Notes under the pieces: generated by a model
Databases searched by the model: none
Seen by the model: only the letters and a program-made list of their open reading frames with translations
What the model was told of the DNA's origin: nothing
In this document: positions 46,592-57,149 of the stretch, piece after piece
Layout: every line of letters starts with the position of its first letter
Numbering within the stretch: the first letter of the stretch is position 1
Program-made: the position numbers and the translations under genes
Assembly (NCBI GenBank): GCA_015178975.1
Contig: WHVD01000026.1
Coordinates: 620,001-684,000, forward strand
Reading direction: 5' to 3'
Length of the DNA stretch: 64,000 nt
Source: Hysterangium stoloniferum
Lineage: Eukaryota > Basidiomycota > Agaricomycetes > Hysterangiales > Hysterangiaceae

Positions 46592-47411
46592 TGTTACGAC
46601 CGGACAATCCCGCCGGACTCCGGGCACTAACCCGTACGCCCCCACGCGCTACAAGCACCAATCGTCTGTTTATAGGATTTCCCGCCCGGACTCCGTTATG
46701 TCAAGACTCGTTACGTTCGACCTCATTATGACACATATCAGTCACCGGACTTCCCCCGGACTCCGTCGCTGTCTATGTCCATCTTTGTCCCACGCATCAG
46801 TCACCGGTCCCCGCTTAGAATCCCGTCACCGCTCTAATCGAGCCCCATTCCCATTTTAGTCAAATGACCTGTCACGATTTAGGACTCCGCTCCCACTCCG
46901 TTTCCCATTATGGGTTATCCTTTGTCACGATTCGGACTCCGCTCCGTTCCGTTCCGTTCCTAACACCAATTTGGTGTTTACTATTCCCGTTTCATGTTTT
47001 GTTAGTTTTCGTTTCGTTATTACTGGATTTGGTATGTCATGCATTCCACGGTCTATATAAACTGGCAGATGTTGTACATACAATCCAGTCAGAAAATTAG
47101 CTTAGATTCCCCCCAGTAATCTAATAATATTTTCCGCTCTAAAACCTTACTCAATTCACATCGCTCGCACTAGTCGGAGCCCACGGGCTCCGGTGCATCT
47201 ATCTCTCTCAACCAACTCGACTCACGACCCACGACCCCCGACTTACGACATACGACCCACGAACCCCGCCCGGATTCCCTGGGATCCCCGTCCGTCCGTT
47301 TGAAATTGGACAACACGATCTAGCGAGGGCGCAGCCTATAAGCTGAAGCCAAGTCCTACCGGATATCCCGCGGGTTTCTCCGGAAACCCGGCCTGTGTGT
47401 GTATCCTAACA
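46592..47411 (+). repeat. LTR A (820 bp)
   Basis: It runs from TGTTACGACCGG to GTATCCTAACA. It has ctatataaac (TATA-like) at about 47052 and the block cagcctataagctgaagcc near 47335. The flanks (gatac / ccact) are not duplicated, so this is probably one LTR of a formerly larger element. CpG-rich and little decayed. A partial inverted relative lies at 52217-53365. Confidence 0.75.
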
Positions 47412-49410
47412 CCACTAATCCCAATTCTGGAAAGCATTGGCTCCCCCCTCCCAAGGTCTTTCTTCCTGACTAGGTCCAAACAGTATGGTAAGTGAGATTA
47501 GCGATTTCACATCCATTTTATCCTCGTGGCATGTCATTGCACACCCAAAATTCACCACAGCTCTGGTAAATGGCCAACTGAAAAGAACATGTCCTCCTGG
47601 TATTCTGTCGGCACATTCCATTAGGATTTTCCATTCGTCCAGGAAATATTCTTCGACCTGACTGGCTCTCAGTTCAATTCTAATCAGCTCCTACCCATTA
47701 ATTTTTACACACACCTCCTCCAGTACTGGTGCCAAAGATTTATCTATGATCAGTTTTAATTCAGACATTATAGCCTTGGCTGACAATGCCTCTCGACTGG
47801 GGTATGGCAGTCTTTGAGCAACTGATGCCTTATTTCCACATGTTTTTGTTTTTGTTTTCATCAGAAGCTCCCCTGGTATTCCAGCTGGAGCCCCGTCTCC
47901 CTACAGATTCATGAAGCCCTTGCCATATGAAGCTCTCAGGGAAGGCCGCTTACCCGTTCTCCGTATCTGCCATATACGCTCCAATGCACTGCTCCACGAC
48001 TGTAGTTTGCCACGTGACTGTTGAAGGGCTCCGAGTATCGCTTCGAAAAGCATAATGCCACATTCTCATACAGGTCCTTCTTTTTATTGGGCAAACCCTA
48101 AACCCTAAACCCTAACTATTTCTGCAGCAAGTACCATAATTTCCACACCTTGTGGGCTGACAATTTGCAAATGGTTCCTGAACTCACATCAGCAATTGTT
48201 CTAATAGCCACACACACTCTTCTTACCTTGCTATCATCTTCGAGCTGATCCAAACATATTCTTTATTATTTGACATCCCCATCTGGCTTCCTGGGCCTTT
48301 GTACTGTCTCCCTAATTAGAGATTGAATTAAACCACTACTGAAAAGGGAATCCACACCCATTCATTGAGCTCTGAGATATCCCTTATTCTAGTGGCATGG
48401 ATGCCAGAGCATGCTGATGCTCCATCTTTGATGCCCAGATTTTCTCAGAGTACTTCCCTTCCTTGTTTGTGATTGGACAGTGCACTATCTCACACTTGAA
48501 GCATCAACTTGACCCTGAATTCCCAGAACCTGAATCTCCTGAATTTGAACTTGTGGAAGCTAAATTCCTTGAAACTGAATTCCCCCAATTAGCTTTTCCA
48601 TGAACAATTCTAATATAGGAACAGGAATTAAAGACCCATGATCATACTCATCTCAGGTCCCTCTCTCCTCTCCATCTCCACCACTGGCCCTAGTCTAGAG
48701 GGCCACACATCTGATCGTTTGCGTAGGTGAAAGCAACCGTGATTCCAATTTCATCTCATAAACTCAAAATGAATTTTCTCGAACCAAGTTTCACTCACTT
48801 TGTTTTTACGCAACTCTTTAAAATATCATCACATTCAACTAGGTTATTCCAATCAATGCCACCCTCTCTGAAGATGTATATTTGAGTTTGAGGAGTTTGA
48901 GATGACATGTATTTGATTCCTTCCACAATCACATTTCTTGCATGGTGTTATGTATTTTTAGCTTTTTTCTGATTTTTAAACAATTTCCCCTAACAAATTG
49001 CGAAAACAAATATTCAAATGTAATTATATTGCGACGATTAAATTGTACAATATTCGCTTGATTTATCTTGAATTTATACAATCTATTTTGTATTTTTATC
49101 TAATAAATTGAGCAGGTTATTGAATTTCTACTTTTTATTCTTTTTTGATTAATATGTCGGCGACTCAGCGCTTATTCACAATGCGCGAGTAATCATGTGA
49201 CATTCACATGATATTTCAAACTCCGACGCCGACAAAACGCGATGCGAAATTATCGTGCATAATCAAGGTAATATATATATTTATATTATTATAATAAAAT
49301 ATTATATTTATAACTAACTAAAAATAATTATAATAATTATAATAATATAAAGCCGGCCACATGTGTTTATTATACGGCGCGTGGGAAACTCCTCACAACA
49401 AGTGACAGTT
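47412..49410. other. Decayed repeat sequence with ORF fragments
   Basis: On the minus strand fragments such as LEEVCVKINGLELIRIELRA and CADRIPGGHVLFSWPFTRAV (47621-47415) run towards the LTR edge. I do not recognise the family. A short telomere-like tract is at 48093. Two CpG-poor AT-rich blocks (48950-49150, 49262-49350) flank a CpG-richer piece. No intact gene. Confidence 0.4.
48093..48115 (+). repeat. Short interstitial AAACCCT repeat (about 3.3 units)
   Basis: Three 7-bp units aaaccct plus a partial one. The unit matches the plant-type telomere repeat rather than the 6-bp TTAGGG usual in fungi. Confidence 0.85.
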
Positions 49411-49529
49411 GTCACAAGGGTGTGCGACGGTCACAGAGGCACGCGACTGTCACAAAGGCACGCGACTGTCACAAAGGCGTGTGACTGTCACACAGGTGCG
49501 TGACTGTCACAATGTGTGACAGTCACAAG
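49411..49529. repeat. 19-bp tandem repeat (6 copies) bounded by palindromes
   Basis: GTCACA occurs at 49411, 49430, 49449, 49468, 49487 and 49506, exactly 19 bp apart, then at 49522. The unit is of the type gtcacaaaggcacgcgact. On the left sits GTGACAGTTGTCAC (49404-49417), on the right TGTGACAGTCACA (49514-49526), both palindromic. CpG is retained. It may be a protein-binding array at the end of a DNA transposon. Confidence 0.85.
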
Positions 49530-49589
49530 ACGCGAAGGATGTCATGTGCACGCACAGGCGCGAGAGCATTATATAATCATATATGCAAC

Positions 49590-50260
49590 TACAGCAAAAA
49601 CCAGAAATCTCTGGAATATTCCAGTGGCTGCCAAAGTAATAGTAGTTTATAGGTACTAATAATAGATAGAATATTGTAGAATATTCTATAAGATTCCAGT
49701 AAGTTCTATTATGCCAAGAATATTCTATAGTGTCTTAGAAGTAGTTAGAACCTTCCACTATGCTCTAGAAAATTCTAGAAAATTCTAAATGACATCATTC
49801 CTTCCAGAATGACATCATTCAATCTTCTAGAATCTTCTAAATGTCTCAGACCAAAATGTATATAAGGAGCTCAGCTCCAGCCTTGAGTAGAATAAAAAAA
49901 TCAATCTTTACTACATTTTATCAGCCACATCAGTGTGCCACTGCAGCAAGCAGTTTATTCCACCCTTGTTGGGCTGTTGGACAAATAAATACAAATACTT
50001 AGTCACCTCTAGTTGAGCTGCTGACCTAAGCTATCTCAGGATCCCTTTGTCACCTCTTGTTGAGCTTCTGACAATAATCCTACCCCCTGGTCACTCTTCT
50101 GACCAATCAGGATTCCCTGCCACCTCTTGTTGAGCTTCTGGTATTAATCCTTTATACTATAGTCATCTCTTAATTGAGTACCGATTATTAGTTTTCTTTA
50201 CATTGTTATTTGTGGTCTAAAACTTCAGTCACCTCTAGTTGAGTAATTTGACTGTTTATT
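49590..50260 (+). repeat. LTR-like promoter region (possibly Ty1/copia) with heat-shock-element-like sites
   Basis: Many gaatattc and ttctagaa motifs fill 49600-49850. tatataagg at 49859 is a TATA box candidate. Downstream, a block of the type cacctcttgttgagcttctga recurs about five to six times between 49998 and 50245. No clear TG...CA ends were found, so LTR identity is inferred from layout only. Confidence 0.45.
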
Positions 50261-51233
50261 ACATTGCAAATAATCCCGTTCCTTTGTTCATTTATTGGGA
50301 GTCAGTAAAGCATATTCACATAAACAAATACTGAGAATATCCTTGCAGAATCCTTAAGACTACATTAAGATCCTGATAAGTTAGTATCACAGTAGACCCT
50401 GTAGGTTAGTGTAAATAAAGCATATATTAGCCAAATAGTGTTTTATTCTATATCTAATCTTTTGACCTGTTTATAAATATTTTTACTGTTTGATAAATAG
50501 TATAAAATATATATAAACTAGCTAGAATTGAAGTTGAATCTAGATTCTGAATCAGTGAATTGTTATTCATATTTTAGTAGTGTTTTTACAGAAAAAGAAC
50601 AAGCTTGCACAAGCAGCTCTCAAAACCTTCTTTGCGAAGTAGGGTGCATATATTCAAGTAAACTCTTGACTTCAGGGGTTCTAAGTCTATTTAGGCTGCC
50701 ACTGATTAATATCAAATACTTAAATTATTTTACCTTGTAGTGAATTGAGTATTTGCACACTTTGATAGAGCATTGGACTCCTTTTTCAGAAAATAATATT
50801 AAAATAAGGCTAATACATCACACATGGCTAATGCTGGGTCTGCACAAAAAAATTAATTAGAATGGACCTGCTTTCATCTTATCTCTCACCATCATCCTCA
50901 TGCAGGCTTAAAAGCATATTCCCCAGTTCATAGAACAATCTAAAGACCATCTGCTTTTTGATAGTCTTCCACAGATCATTTTTCAACAACAAGTATGTAA
51001 TATGTATACTTCCTACATCCCAAATTAATCCTCATTTCATTGTTAAAAATTTCAACCTTACCAGCCTGAACCAAATATAGGAGAATCTCTGCCTCATTAC
51101 AGAGTGCCTTCACCAACTCCATTTTTACTCTGTATCGGTCACTCCATTCTTTATAGATATCCTGTTTAGTTTTTACGCCTTTGTGTAGACTAACATGAAC
51201 TCAGATAGGTGACAAAACAGAATGGGAGTGGCC
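50261..51233. other. AT-rich, CpG-poor sequence without gene
   Basis: No motif or long frame. It is probably the decayed internal part of a repeat. Confidence 0.4.
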
Positions 51234-52058
51234 TCACCCATAAAGTTGTAGACCCAGTCTAACCAAGCATCCCATCTTCCACAACTCAATTCCATCAGAC
51301 AAGTCTGTCAGGTCACTCAGCCTTTGTAAGAGTGGCCTCTGGTCATCTGATTTAGACTCTTGCAAAGCCTCCATGTGATTATTCGTATATTTTCCAAGGT
51401 CTTCTGTTGTACATTCCTCTGCATTGATTTTCAATCCGAGCATCACCCATGTAGCCCATTGCCTTGAAACTTCTTCCCTATACTGACTCCCATCCTTAGT
51501 CAGTTCTTGCCATACTTTAGAACCCAGAGAAAGTGAGGCTCCAATGGAGGTGGGTTGCCCCGGGCCAATGCCTCTATGAGTTACATCTTGTATTAGAGTC
51601 CTTTCATTGCTGGGTGGACTTTGTTGACTATTTGTCTTCCATTTCTTCTTCTTGGGTCCTTTGGATAGTTCATGGCCTATGCTATCGCACCCGAGGTTCA
51701 TTGGAGGAGAGGGAAGGGGACAATTCTCCTCTGCCAATGTTTTTTCGGGTTCCCAACTTCTCTTGCGAGAATCTTTTTCAATTCTGGGCAACATGCCAAC
51801 CACACCATAAAATGGATCTGTCTCCTGCTCTTTAGCCAATAAGTGCTCATCCATCACTGTGGGGACCACGGCCATTTGCTCCTCCTGAACATCCTCCTGG
51901 GCAACCAAATTAGCAGTCACTGTAGATCCACTGCTCTCATGTTGGAACCACCTTGACCAATCAGCACAATCAGAAGAGATGAGACTCCAATCTTGACTAC
52001 CAGAACCCTTCTTTGTCCTCTCCTTTTTGCCTGAACTGTCAAGGATCCTAATAGTCAC
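51234..52058 (-). CDS. Hypothetical 274-aa open frame, probably repeat-derived
   Basis: It is an uninterrupted minus-strand frame of 274 codons, starting MTIRILDSSGKKERTKKGSG. It contains a basic cluster (GPKKKKWK) and helical ends but no known domain, and the DNA is CpG-poor like neighbouring repeats. It lies between LTR-type sequences and ends in a region without gene signals. It could be a gag-like or ORF1-like product of an unrecognised element. Confidence 0.35.
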   Translation of the reverse strand: MTIRILDSSGKKERTKKGSGSQDWSLISSDCADWSRWFQHESSGSTVTANLVAQEDVQEEQMAVVPTVMDEHLLAKEQETDPFYGVVGMLPRIEKDSRKRSWEPEKTLAEENCPLPSPPMNLGCDSIGHELSKGPKKKKWKTNSQQSPPSNERTLIQDVTHRGIGPGQPTSIGASLSLGSKVWQELTKDGSQYREEVSRQWATWVMLGLKINAEECTTEDLGKYTNNHMEALQESKSDDQRPLLQRLSDLTDLSDGIELWKMGCLVRLGLQLYG

Positions 52059-52363
52059 AGAAAGTCATGAGAAATGCCTGAAGTAAAACTCACCTATTTA
52101 TATCCTTTAGGACATTGTCACACAGTGTCTGTGGCTCATAAAATAGTAGGAAGGACCCTGCTCTGCCTTTGGCAGTGAATGGTGTAAACTGGCCTGGATG
52201 AGGGTGATAGAGATGATGTTAGGGTATGTACATGGCGGGTCTCCAGATAAACCCACAGAATATCCGGTAGGACTTGGCTTCAGCTTATAGGCTGCACCCT
52301 CACAAGATCGTGTTGTCCAATTTCAGAAGGGCGGACGGGAATCCTGGGGAGTCCGGGCAGGGT

Positions 52364-52552
52364 TCGTGGGTCGAGGGGTCATGGATCAGAGGTTGTGGGT
52401 CAAGGGGTCATGGGTCAGAGGTTGTGGGTCGAGGGGTCATGGGTCAGAGGTTGTGGGTCGAGGGGTCATGGGTCAGAGGTTGTGGGTCGAGGGGTCATGG
52501 GTCAGAGGTCGTGGGTCGAGGGGTCATGGGTCAGAGGTCGTGGGTCAAGATA
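52364..52552 (+). repeat. 29-bp minisatellite inside LTR B (about 6 copies)
   Basis: The unit gtgggtcgaggggtcatggg followed by tcagaggtt repeats about six times. LTR A has only a poor version of this stretch, so the expansion is specific to LTR B. The resulting Gly/Ser/Arg frames are not genes. Confidence 0.88.
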
Positions 52553-52567
52553 GGTAAGATGCACCGG

Positions 52568-53287
52568 TGTTAAGAACTAGGAACTGACTAATGTCGGTGG
52601 CCGACAGGGACCGATCAGAAGGACTTGGCTTCAGCTTATGGGCTGCGCCCTCGCAAATATCCGTAGGATGTCCTTAAATTTCGGGCGGGCGAAGACTAGT
52701 CCTAGTGAGTACCTTTCGGCGTGATACCGATCGGAATCGAAGGACAAGTCGGGCGTCGGGCCAAGGGGTCGGGGCCGGGAGTGGGCGAGCGCACGCGAAG
52801 GCGGATGGGGGAAGTCTTAGTATGAGACTGATACAGGTGTATGAGGGTATTCTGAGTCGATATTCTGATTGCCTAGTAACTACAATTACAGCGGGTTCAT
52901 ATACAAGTAACAGGCGTCTGGAAAATACTAATGGGGAGAAGGGCGGAACACGGTATTAACAATAAGCTTGACTAGGAACGGGAAGTTTATGATTAGTTCG
53001 GAGGCCGATGATAACCGAGAGCGGGATTACGATAAAAGGAAATGGTTCGAGGACTACAAATATAGATAGACATATGTGAAACATAAGATTGAACGGATCA
53101 ACATAATAAAGGGGACGTATCAAAGTTTGACCAGACAATACGAGTTATTTGACGTGGGCGTAAATGGAGTTTGATCTTCGCGAAACATTCATCAGCTTTG
53201 GGGCCGATGGTTTCCGAGAGGATGACTTGAAACGTTGACAAGTGGCGATAACCTCGGGGCCGATAGGGTTGCGACACGGTCGTAACA
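52568..53287. repeat. Solo LTR 2 (720 bp), target duplication ACCGG
   Basis: It runs from TGTTAAGAACTAG to GGTCGTAACA, flanked by ACCGG at 52563-52567 and 53288-53292. It is the same family as solo LTR 1 at 13116-13842 and is nested in LTR B. Confidence 0.93.
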
Positions 53288-53365
53288 ACCGGAGCCCGTG
53301 GGCTCCGACTAGCATGAGCAGTGTGATTCAAGTAAGGGTTTAGAGTGGAAAATGTATTAACTTAG

Positions 53366-54870
53366 CGCTTCTCGAGGAACAACCGTGCTTGCTGCGAGAA
53401 GAACAAATTCGCACCCTCGACGATGTATTTGAAATGAGGTTTACCCTCATGGTCGACAAGGGCGCTTACATTCGATATGTTGACGGCCTCCGGTCTGTAT
53501 ACAACCATCAGCATACACTACTCAAGGGAGTTTGAGAAAAAACATACCGTCTACAAGTTACAAGTATATCCGCTTTGAGACGCAAATGCGCCGAATTCCG
53601 GAAGTCAGCCCCATCCGCAACAATCTCTCTGGCTGCATAGGACATTCCATCAGCACCCATCGCCAACCCGCTCCAAAAAGACAGCCACTCACAAGGCAAC
53701 TTGACATCCTGGTCCTCTATCTTCACAAGATATCCATCCTTGGCCAATTTACTCGTATCAAAGTGCCTCACCGGAACCATCAACTTCGCCAACCTCACCA
53801 ACTCCACCCTGTTTATACCTAATCGATCCGCCAACACCACTTCCATCAATAACCGCAATGGTCTTATCCGAGCTCAACAATATTTTATTCGAGCCCAAAT
53901 CGCCATCGGGATCACCAGTCTGCAGCTTTGTGACGTCTTTCTCGCGCAACCCCAGGTGTTTGTAAATCCCTAGGACGTACTGCCGGACGGAGAGGGATGT
54001 CATACCATAGGCGTTGTGTGGGACACCGCCGAGTTTGGAGGCACTTTTACCGGCCGTACCGGGGGGCCCAGTCCATCATCTCAGCGGTACCCTCTGTTGT
54101 CGATTGTATTGTTAGCATGGCTCCGGAAACAAGAGTCAAAGCAACACGAGACTGACCATCCGGTGCGAAGAACAACAACTCGGGCTTCGCATAGAGATCA
54201 ACAATGGGATTCTTGATTCGGGTGTTGTTTCCGGAATGAGGAGATCGATCATGGCCTGTTGGAGAACGATCAACGTTGGAGCTAAGCTAGATCAACAAGA
54301 CAAATGTCTGCGCACACCGACATACTTCTCGAAACAAAGCTGCAGATGCACCACCGAGTCTACGTCATTGCACCGTAAGCGCCAAAGCTTCGAAAAGAAG
54401 CGCGATAGAACGTACGAAGGTAGAATTGTTCCCTTAGACCCACCCTCAGGGATGTCTTTATTCTTCAGCGACTGCGTGGACGCCAATGCGTAGCTTTCGT
54501 CTGATCTATCCATACCCCGAAAGCATTAGCTCAAATCCCGACATCTTCTGGCATGTTACTTACAGCATACGCTGATTGATGGAATACATCCTAGAAAAGT
54601 ATGACGGTCAGGGTTCAGACACCTCAATGCACAACAACAGGAAACCTCACTCTCTCCCTTTCGAAATGACAATCCTAATACCTCCTCTTGCAACCCTTTG
54701 AGACGGATGTGGAAGCCACGGAATTCAGAACCTTCCAGCGTAACATTAGGACTGCATCATCCCGTCGATAGTGATGACGACGTACCTATAACGAAAAAGA
54801 TTCCAAAAGGCTTCTTTGGGTATTCAATATCGGGTAAGAAGTCTGGTGCGAGCCGGAACGAATGACAAAA
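53366..54870 (-). pseudogene. NAD-dependent glutamate dehydrogenase (large type) pseudogene, C-terminal part
   Basis: Blocks in order on the minus strand: FRLAPDFLPDIEYPKKPFGI, then GSEFRGFHIRLKG, then YALASTQSLKNKDIPEGGSK (the family's LKNKDIPEGGSKG), VDLYAKPELLFFAPD, then MTSLSVRQYVLGIYKHLGLR, then SSDKTIAVIDGSGV, YLVKIEDQDVKLP, and finally GKPHFKYIVEGANLFFSQQA. The last runs into RLFLEKR at 53366, where LTR B cuts it. Frames shift several times and the N-terminal half is missing. The enzyme oxidises glutamate to 2-oxoglutarate in mitochondria or cytosol; a functional copy must be elsewhere if the organism uses this route. Confidence 0.9.
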
Positions 54871-55037
54871 GAGGTTATCGTCGTTCACTTCTTCCGTCTG
54901 TAGTGATCTCCTCCCGTATCACCGCATAATGTTGCGAATTATTTATTTCCAGATTTCCATTGTTGCGGATCTTAGGCAATTCAGGCACTACATCATGATA
55001 ATCGCCAACTTGGATCACCGTAGTATATAGGGTTGCA

Positions 55038-55877
55038 CTACTCTGACGGTTCATAATCCTCATCGTCACCATTTTCACCATCTACGTAAGTGACTTCGCT
55101 ACTATCTCTGTCAATGTGACCTTGTAGATACCAGTCTGGCTGCGTAGCCATACACCATAAGGCCAAAGCCACTGTAGGCCGCCCATTTTCCGGAGTGAAC
55201 AGTCCGTGGTCAATGTACGAAACCGCAGTTGAAATGTAAAGCTCGCCAAAGTGTTTGGTGCGTTGCACGATGACGAGTTCCCGATCGGTCAAAATTCCCC
55301 CAAATCTGGTGTTGAAGATATCCATATAGTAATGTATTTGTGAGAGCACCTGCCGGTACTCTCTCTGTTCGATCTTGTCGGGCGAGGTTTTCCACTCTGA
55401 CATCCAATTCACTGAGAGTTTAACCTCCAATGGGAACCGCATTTTCTCATCGAATCCAGTGTCAGGGTTATATTCGACAAATGAGACATCAGGCTTCCCT
55501 CCCGCTGTGTTTCCCGGCCATGAGTTTCCGTCCTTGATAGTCATAGTAGGGTGTGTCGCCTCAATTGCACGGCGTACCAGCGGAACAACGTGACGGTTGA
55601 TAATGTCAGCCTGGAGTCCAGGCTCGTTTGAGATAATGCGTGGGGGAGATATTGAAATTGGATGGAGGGGAAATTCTTGGTGAAGGAAAGGTCCTCCTCG
55701 CTGCATCAATCCGCCGTAATTGAGAGTATAAAGTGTTGTTTTTTTGATCTGTGAGTACTTGAAGTGGTCGCTTGTTGTATTGGACGGGATCCTGTTCGGA
55801 TTGGTAAGATCAGCCCGTAATTGGATGGGGGAGAATCCTGTGGCTGTTAAATACTGGTACAAAATAACCATGTCCAA
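55038..55877 (-). CDS. PD-(D/E)XK-nuclease-like protein, 279 aa
   Basis: A single intact frame starting MDMVILYQYLTATGFSPIQL. Around residue 130 it has GKPDVSFVEY, and 20 residues later LEVKLSVNW, giving PD-(x20)-EVK. That is the spacing and strand pattern of PD-(D/E)XK nuclease-like domains. Downstream are RQVLSQIHYYMDIFNTRFGG and ELVIVQRTKHFGELYIS, typical of the helix and strands after that core, and an acidic C-terminus. Such domains occur in fungal restriction-nuclease-like effectors and often next to kinase-like domains. The kinase-like gene at 57150 points away from it. Nuclease activity is inference. Confidence 0.6.
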   Translation of the reverse strand: MDMVILYQYLTATGFSPIQLRADLTNPNRIPSNTTSDHFKYSQIKKTTLYTLNYGGLMQRGGPFLHQEFPLHPISISPPRIISNEPGLQADIINRHVVPLVRRAIEATHPTMTIKDGNSWPGNTAGGKPDVSFVEYNPDTGFDEKMRFPLEVKLSVNWMSEWKTSPDKIEQREYRQVLSQIHYYMDIFNTRFGGILTDRELVIVQRTKHFGELYISTAVSYIDHGLFTPENGRPTVALALWCMATQPDWYLQGHIDRDSSEVTYVDGENGDDEDYEPSE

Positions 55878-56180
55878 TGCTCGACGATAATGGGAACAGA
55901 GATCGATCGGCGCCCCCCACTATGACATTGCCAAAATGGTAGTGATTACAAATACGGTGGGATAATCGATAAGATTTGTCTCAAGTGTTCCATCCAAGCC
56001 ATTGCTCCGCTAAGCCAGATGCTTGACTAATTACGGGCACCATCAGGGGGTCATAGCACTTTTGAGATGATAGGCGATGGTTTCAGGGAGGTCGGGGAAG
56101 CAAGAAAATATGAAATTCTCAAAGAGCTTGGAAGGACATAGATAGATACATGTATATCATAGAGAACACGAAGAGTTGGG

Positions 56181-56550
56181 CTAGAAGCCTCCCCTCCTCT
56201 CATCTGCATCCCCCAGGAATGCGTTTCCTTCATTTTCATCTTCATCCGCACTTCTGGCTCGATCATCACGCATTAAACTGAGAGCCCGTCCGAACGCCAA
56301 CATCCCGCCTTCTTCATTATCTTCTTCTAGCTCGTGCTCGTGCTCCGAGTCATTAGCAACTTCGTTTGTAGGGTCTTCTATCTCAACTGAAGCCTTCTCT
56401 GTTGTATGCCTTTGCGCAATTGTTGCAGGTAGCCTTGTTGCCTTTTTTTGCCCTTGCACATTTCCGTTTATTGGAGTTACTCGGAGCCATCAACTCAGAC
56501 TGTTGAGAATCTGATTGTACTGGCCTGGGTGTTGAGACAGGGGTGAAATT
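56181..56550 (-). pseudogene. Acidic frame with possible frameshift
   Basis: The frame 56459-56181 has Glu/Asp-rich sequence (SEHEHELEEDNEEGG) and ends ADERRGGF. Upstream coding character (TPRPVQSDSQQSELMAPSNS) is in another frame, joined at an A7 run near 56448. It might be an exon of the PD-(D/E)XK-like gene or an independent broken gene. No family recognised. Confidence 0.3.
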
Positions 56551-57149
56551 GCGAGTCTATGAAAATATTAACAGCCACAAGCTGTTACAGGACCTATGAA
56601 CCACCTTTACAAGTACTGTATGGGGCTCGTTCTTCCGGAAAAAGAAGGAGAATTGGTAAGTACTCATGAAATTTACAAGTTGGAAGTAGAGTAGGAAGCA
56701 TCTCAGGGGACACCCACCTCCTCTGCTGACTGAGACAGGTGCCCTTTTAGCTGTGGAAGATCCTTGCCCATCACTCCTCCTTGAGCTTGGGTCCTATCCT
56801 GGAACGAGGTGAGTATGAACATACACTACGCTGTGGACAAGAAGTTACACAGGGCACAGATCCTCGAGCACGCGTTGTAGGGTGTCTATAGTATGTGAAA
56901 ACCACATATATAATTGCGTTAGTATTCTGTTAATGTTGTGACGACGCGAAGGACGAACAGTCAGACATCCAACATGTTGTTTGGTTGTTTGGTTCAGATA
57001 GTGTTTGTAGACGCGTTGTTTGGTTCACATTGTTTGGATTTGTAATAATTTCCTTTTTTGGCAAATGTCATGGTGGGGGGCGCCTGTGTTCGTTAGATTC
57101 GTCTCCACGGCACGTCGGCAATCGCGGCTTGATCCTCAAAGGTGGTCAC

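Larger units (their letters stand above)
52217..53365 (+). repeat. LTR B, inverted relative of LTR A, interrupted by solo LTR 2
   Basis: It starts TGTTAGGGTATG after a purine-rich tract (gatgagggtgatagagatga) and follows the reverse complement of LTR A (tatccggtaggacttggct, gatcgtgttgtccaatttca). It is split at 52567/53288 by a solo LTR and resumes with agcccgtgggctccgactag. It is cut off near 53365, where NAD-glutamate dehydrogenase sequence begins. Confidence 0.8.

Noticed and set aside
48093-48115. Chromosome end
   Set aside because: Only about three units, flanked on both sides by long unrelated sequence.
52274-52573. Gly/Ser/Arg-rich protein of about 99 residues
   Set aside because: It is produced by the 29-bp minisatellite in LTR B and has no counterpart in LTR A.
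46592-53365. LTR A and LTR B as the two ends of one element
   Set aside because: They are in opposite orientation, and LTR B is truncated; a retroelement needs direct repeats.
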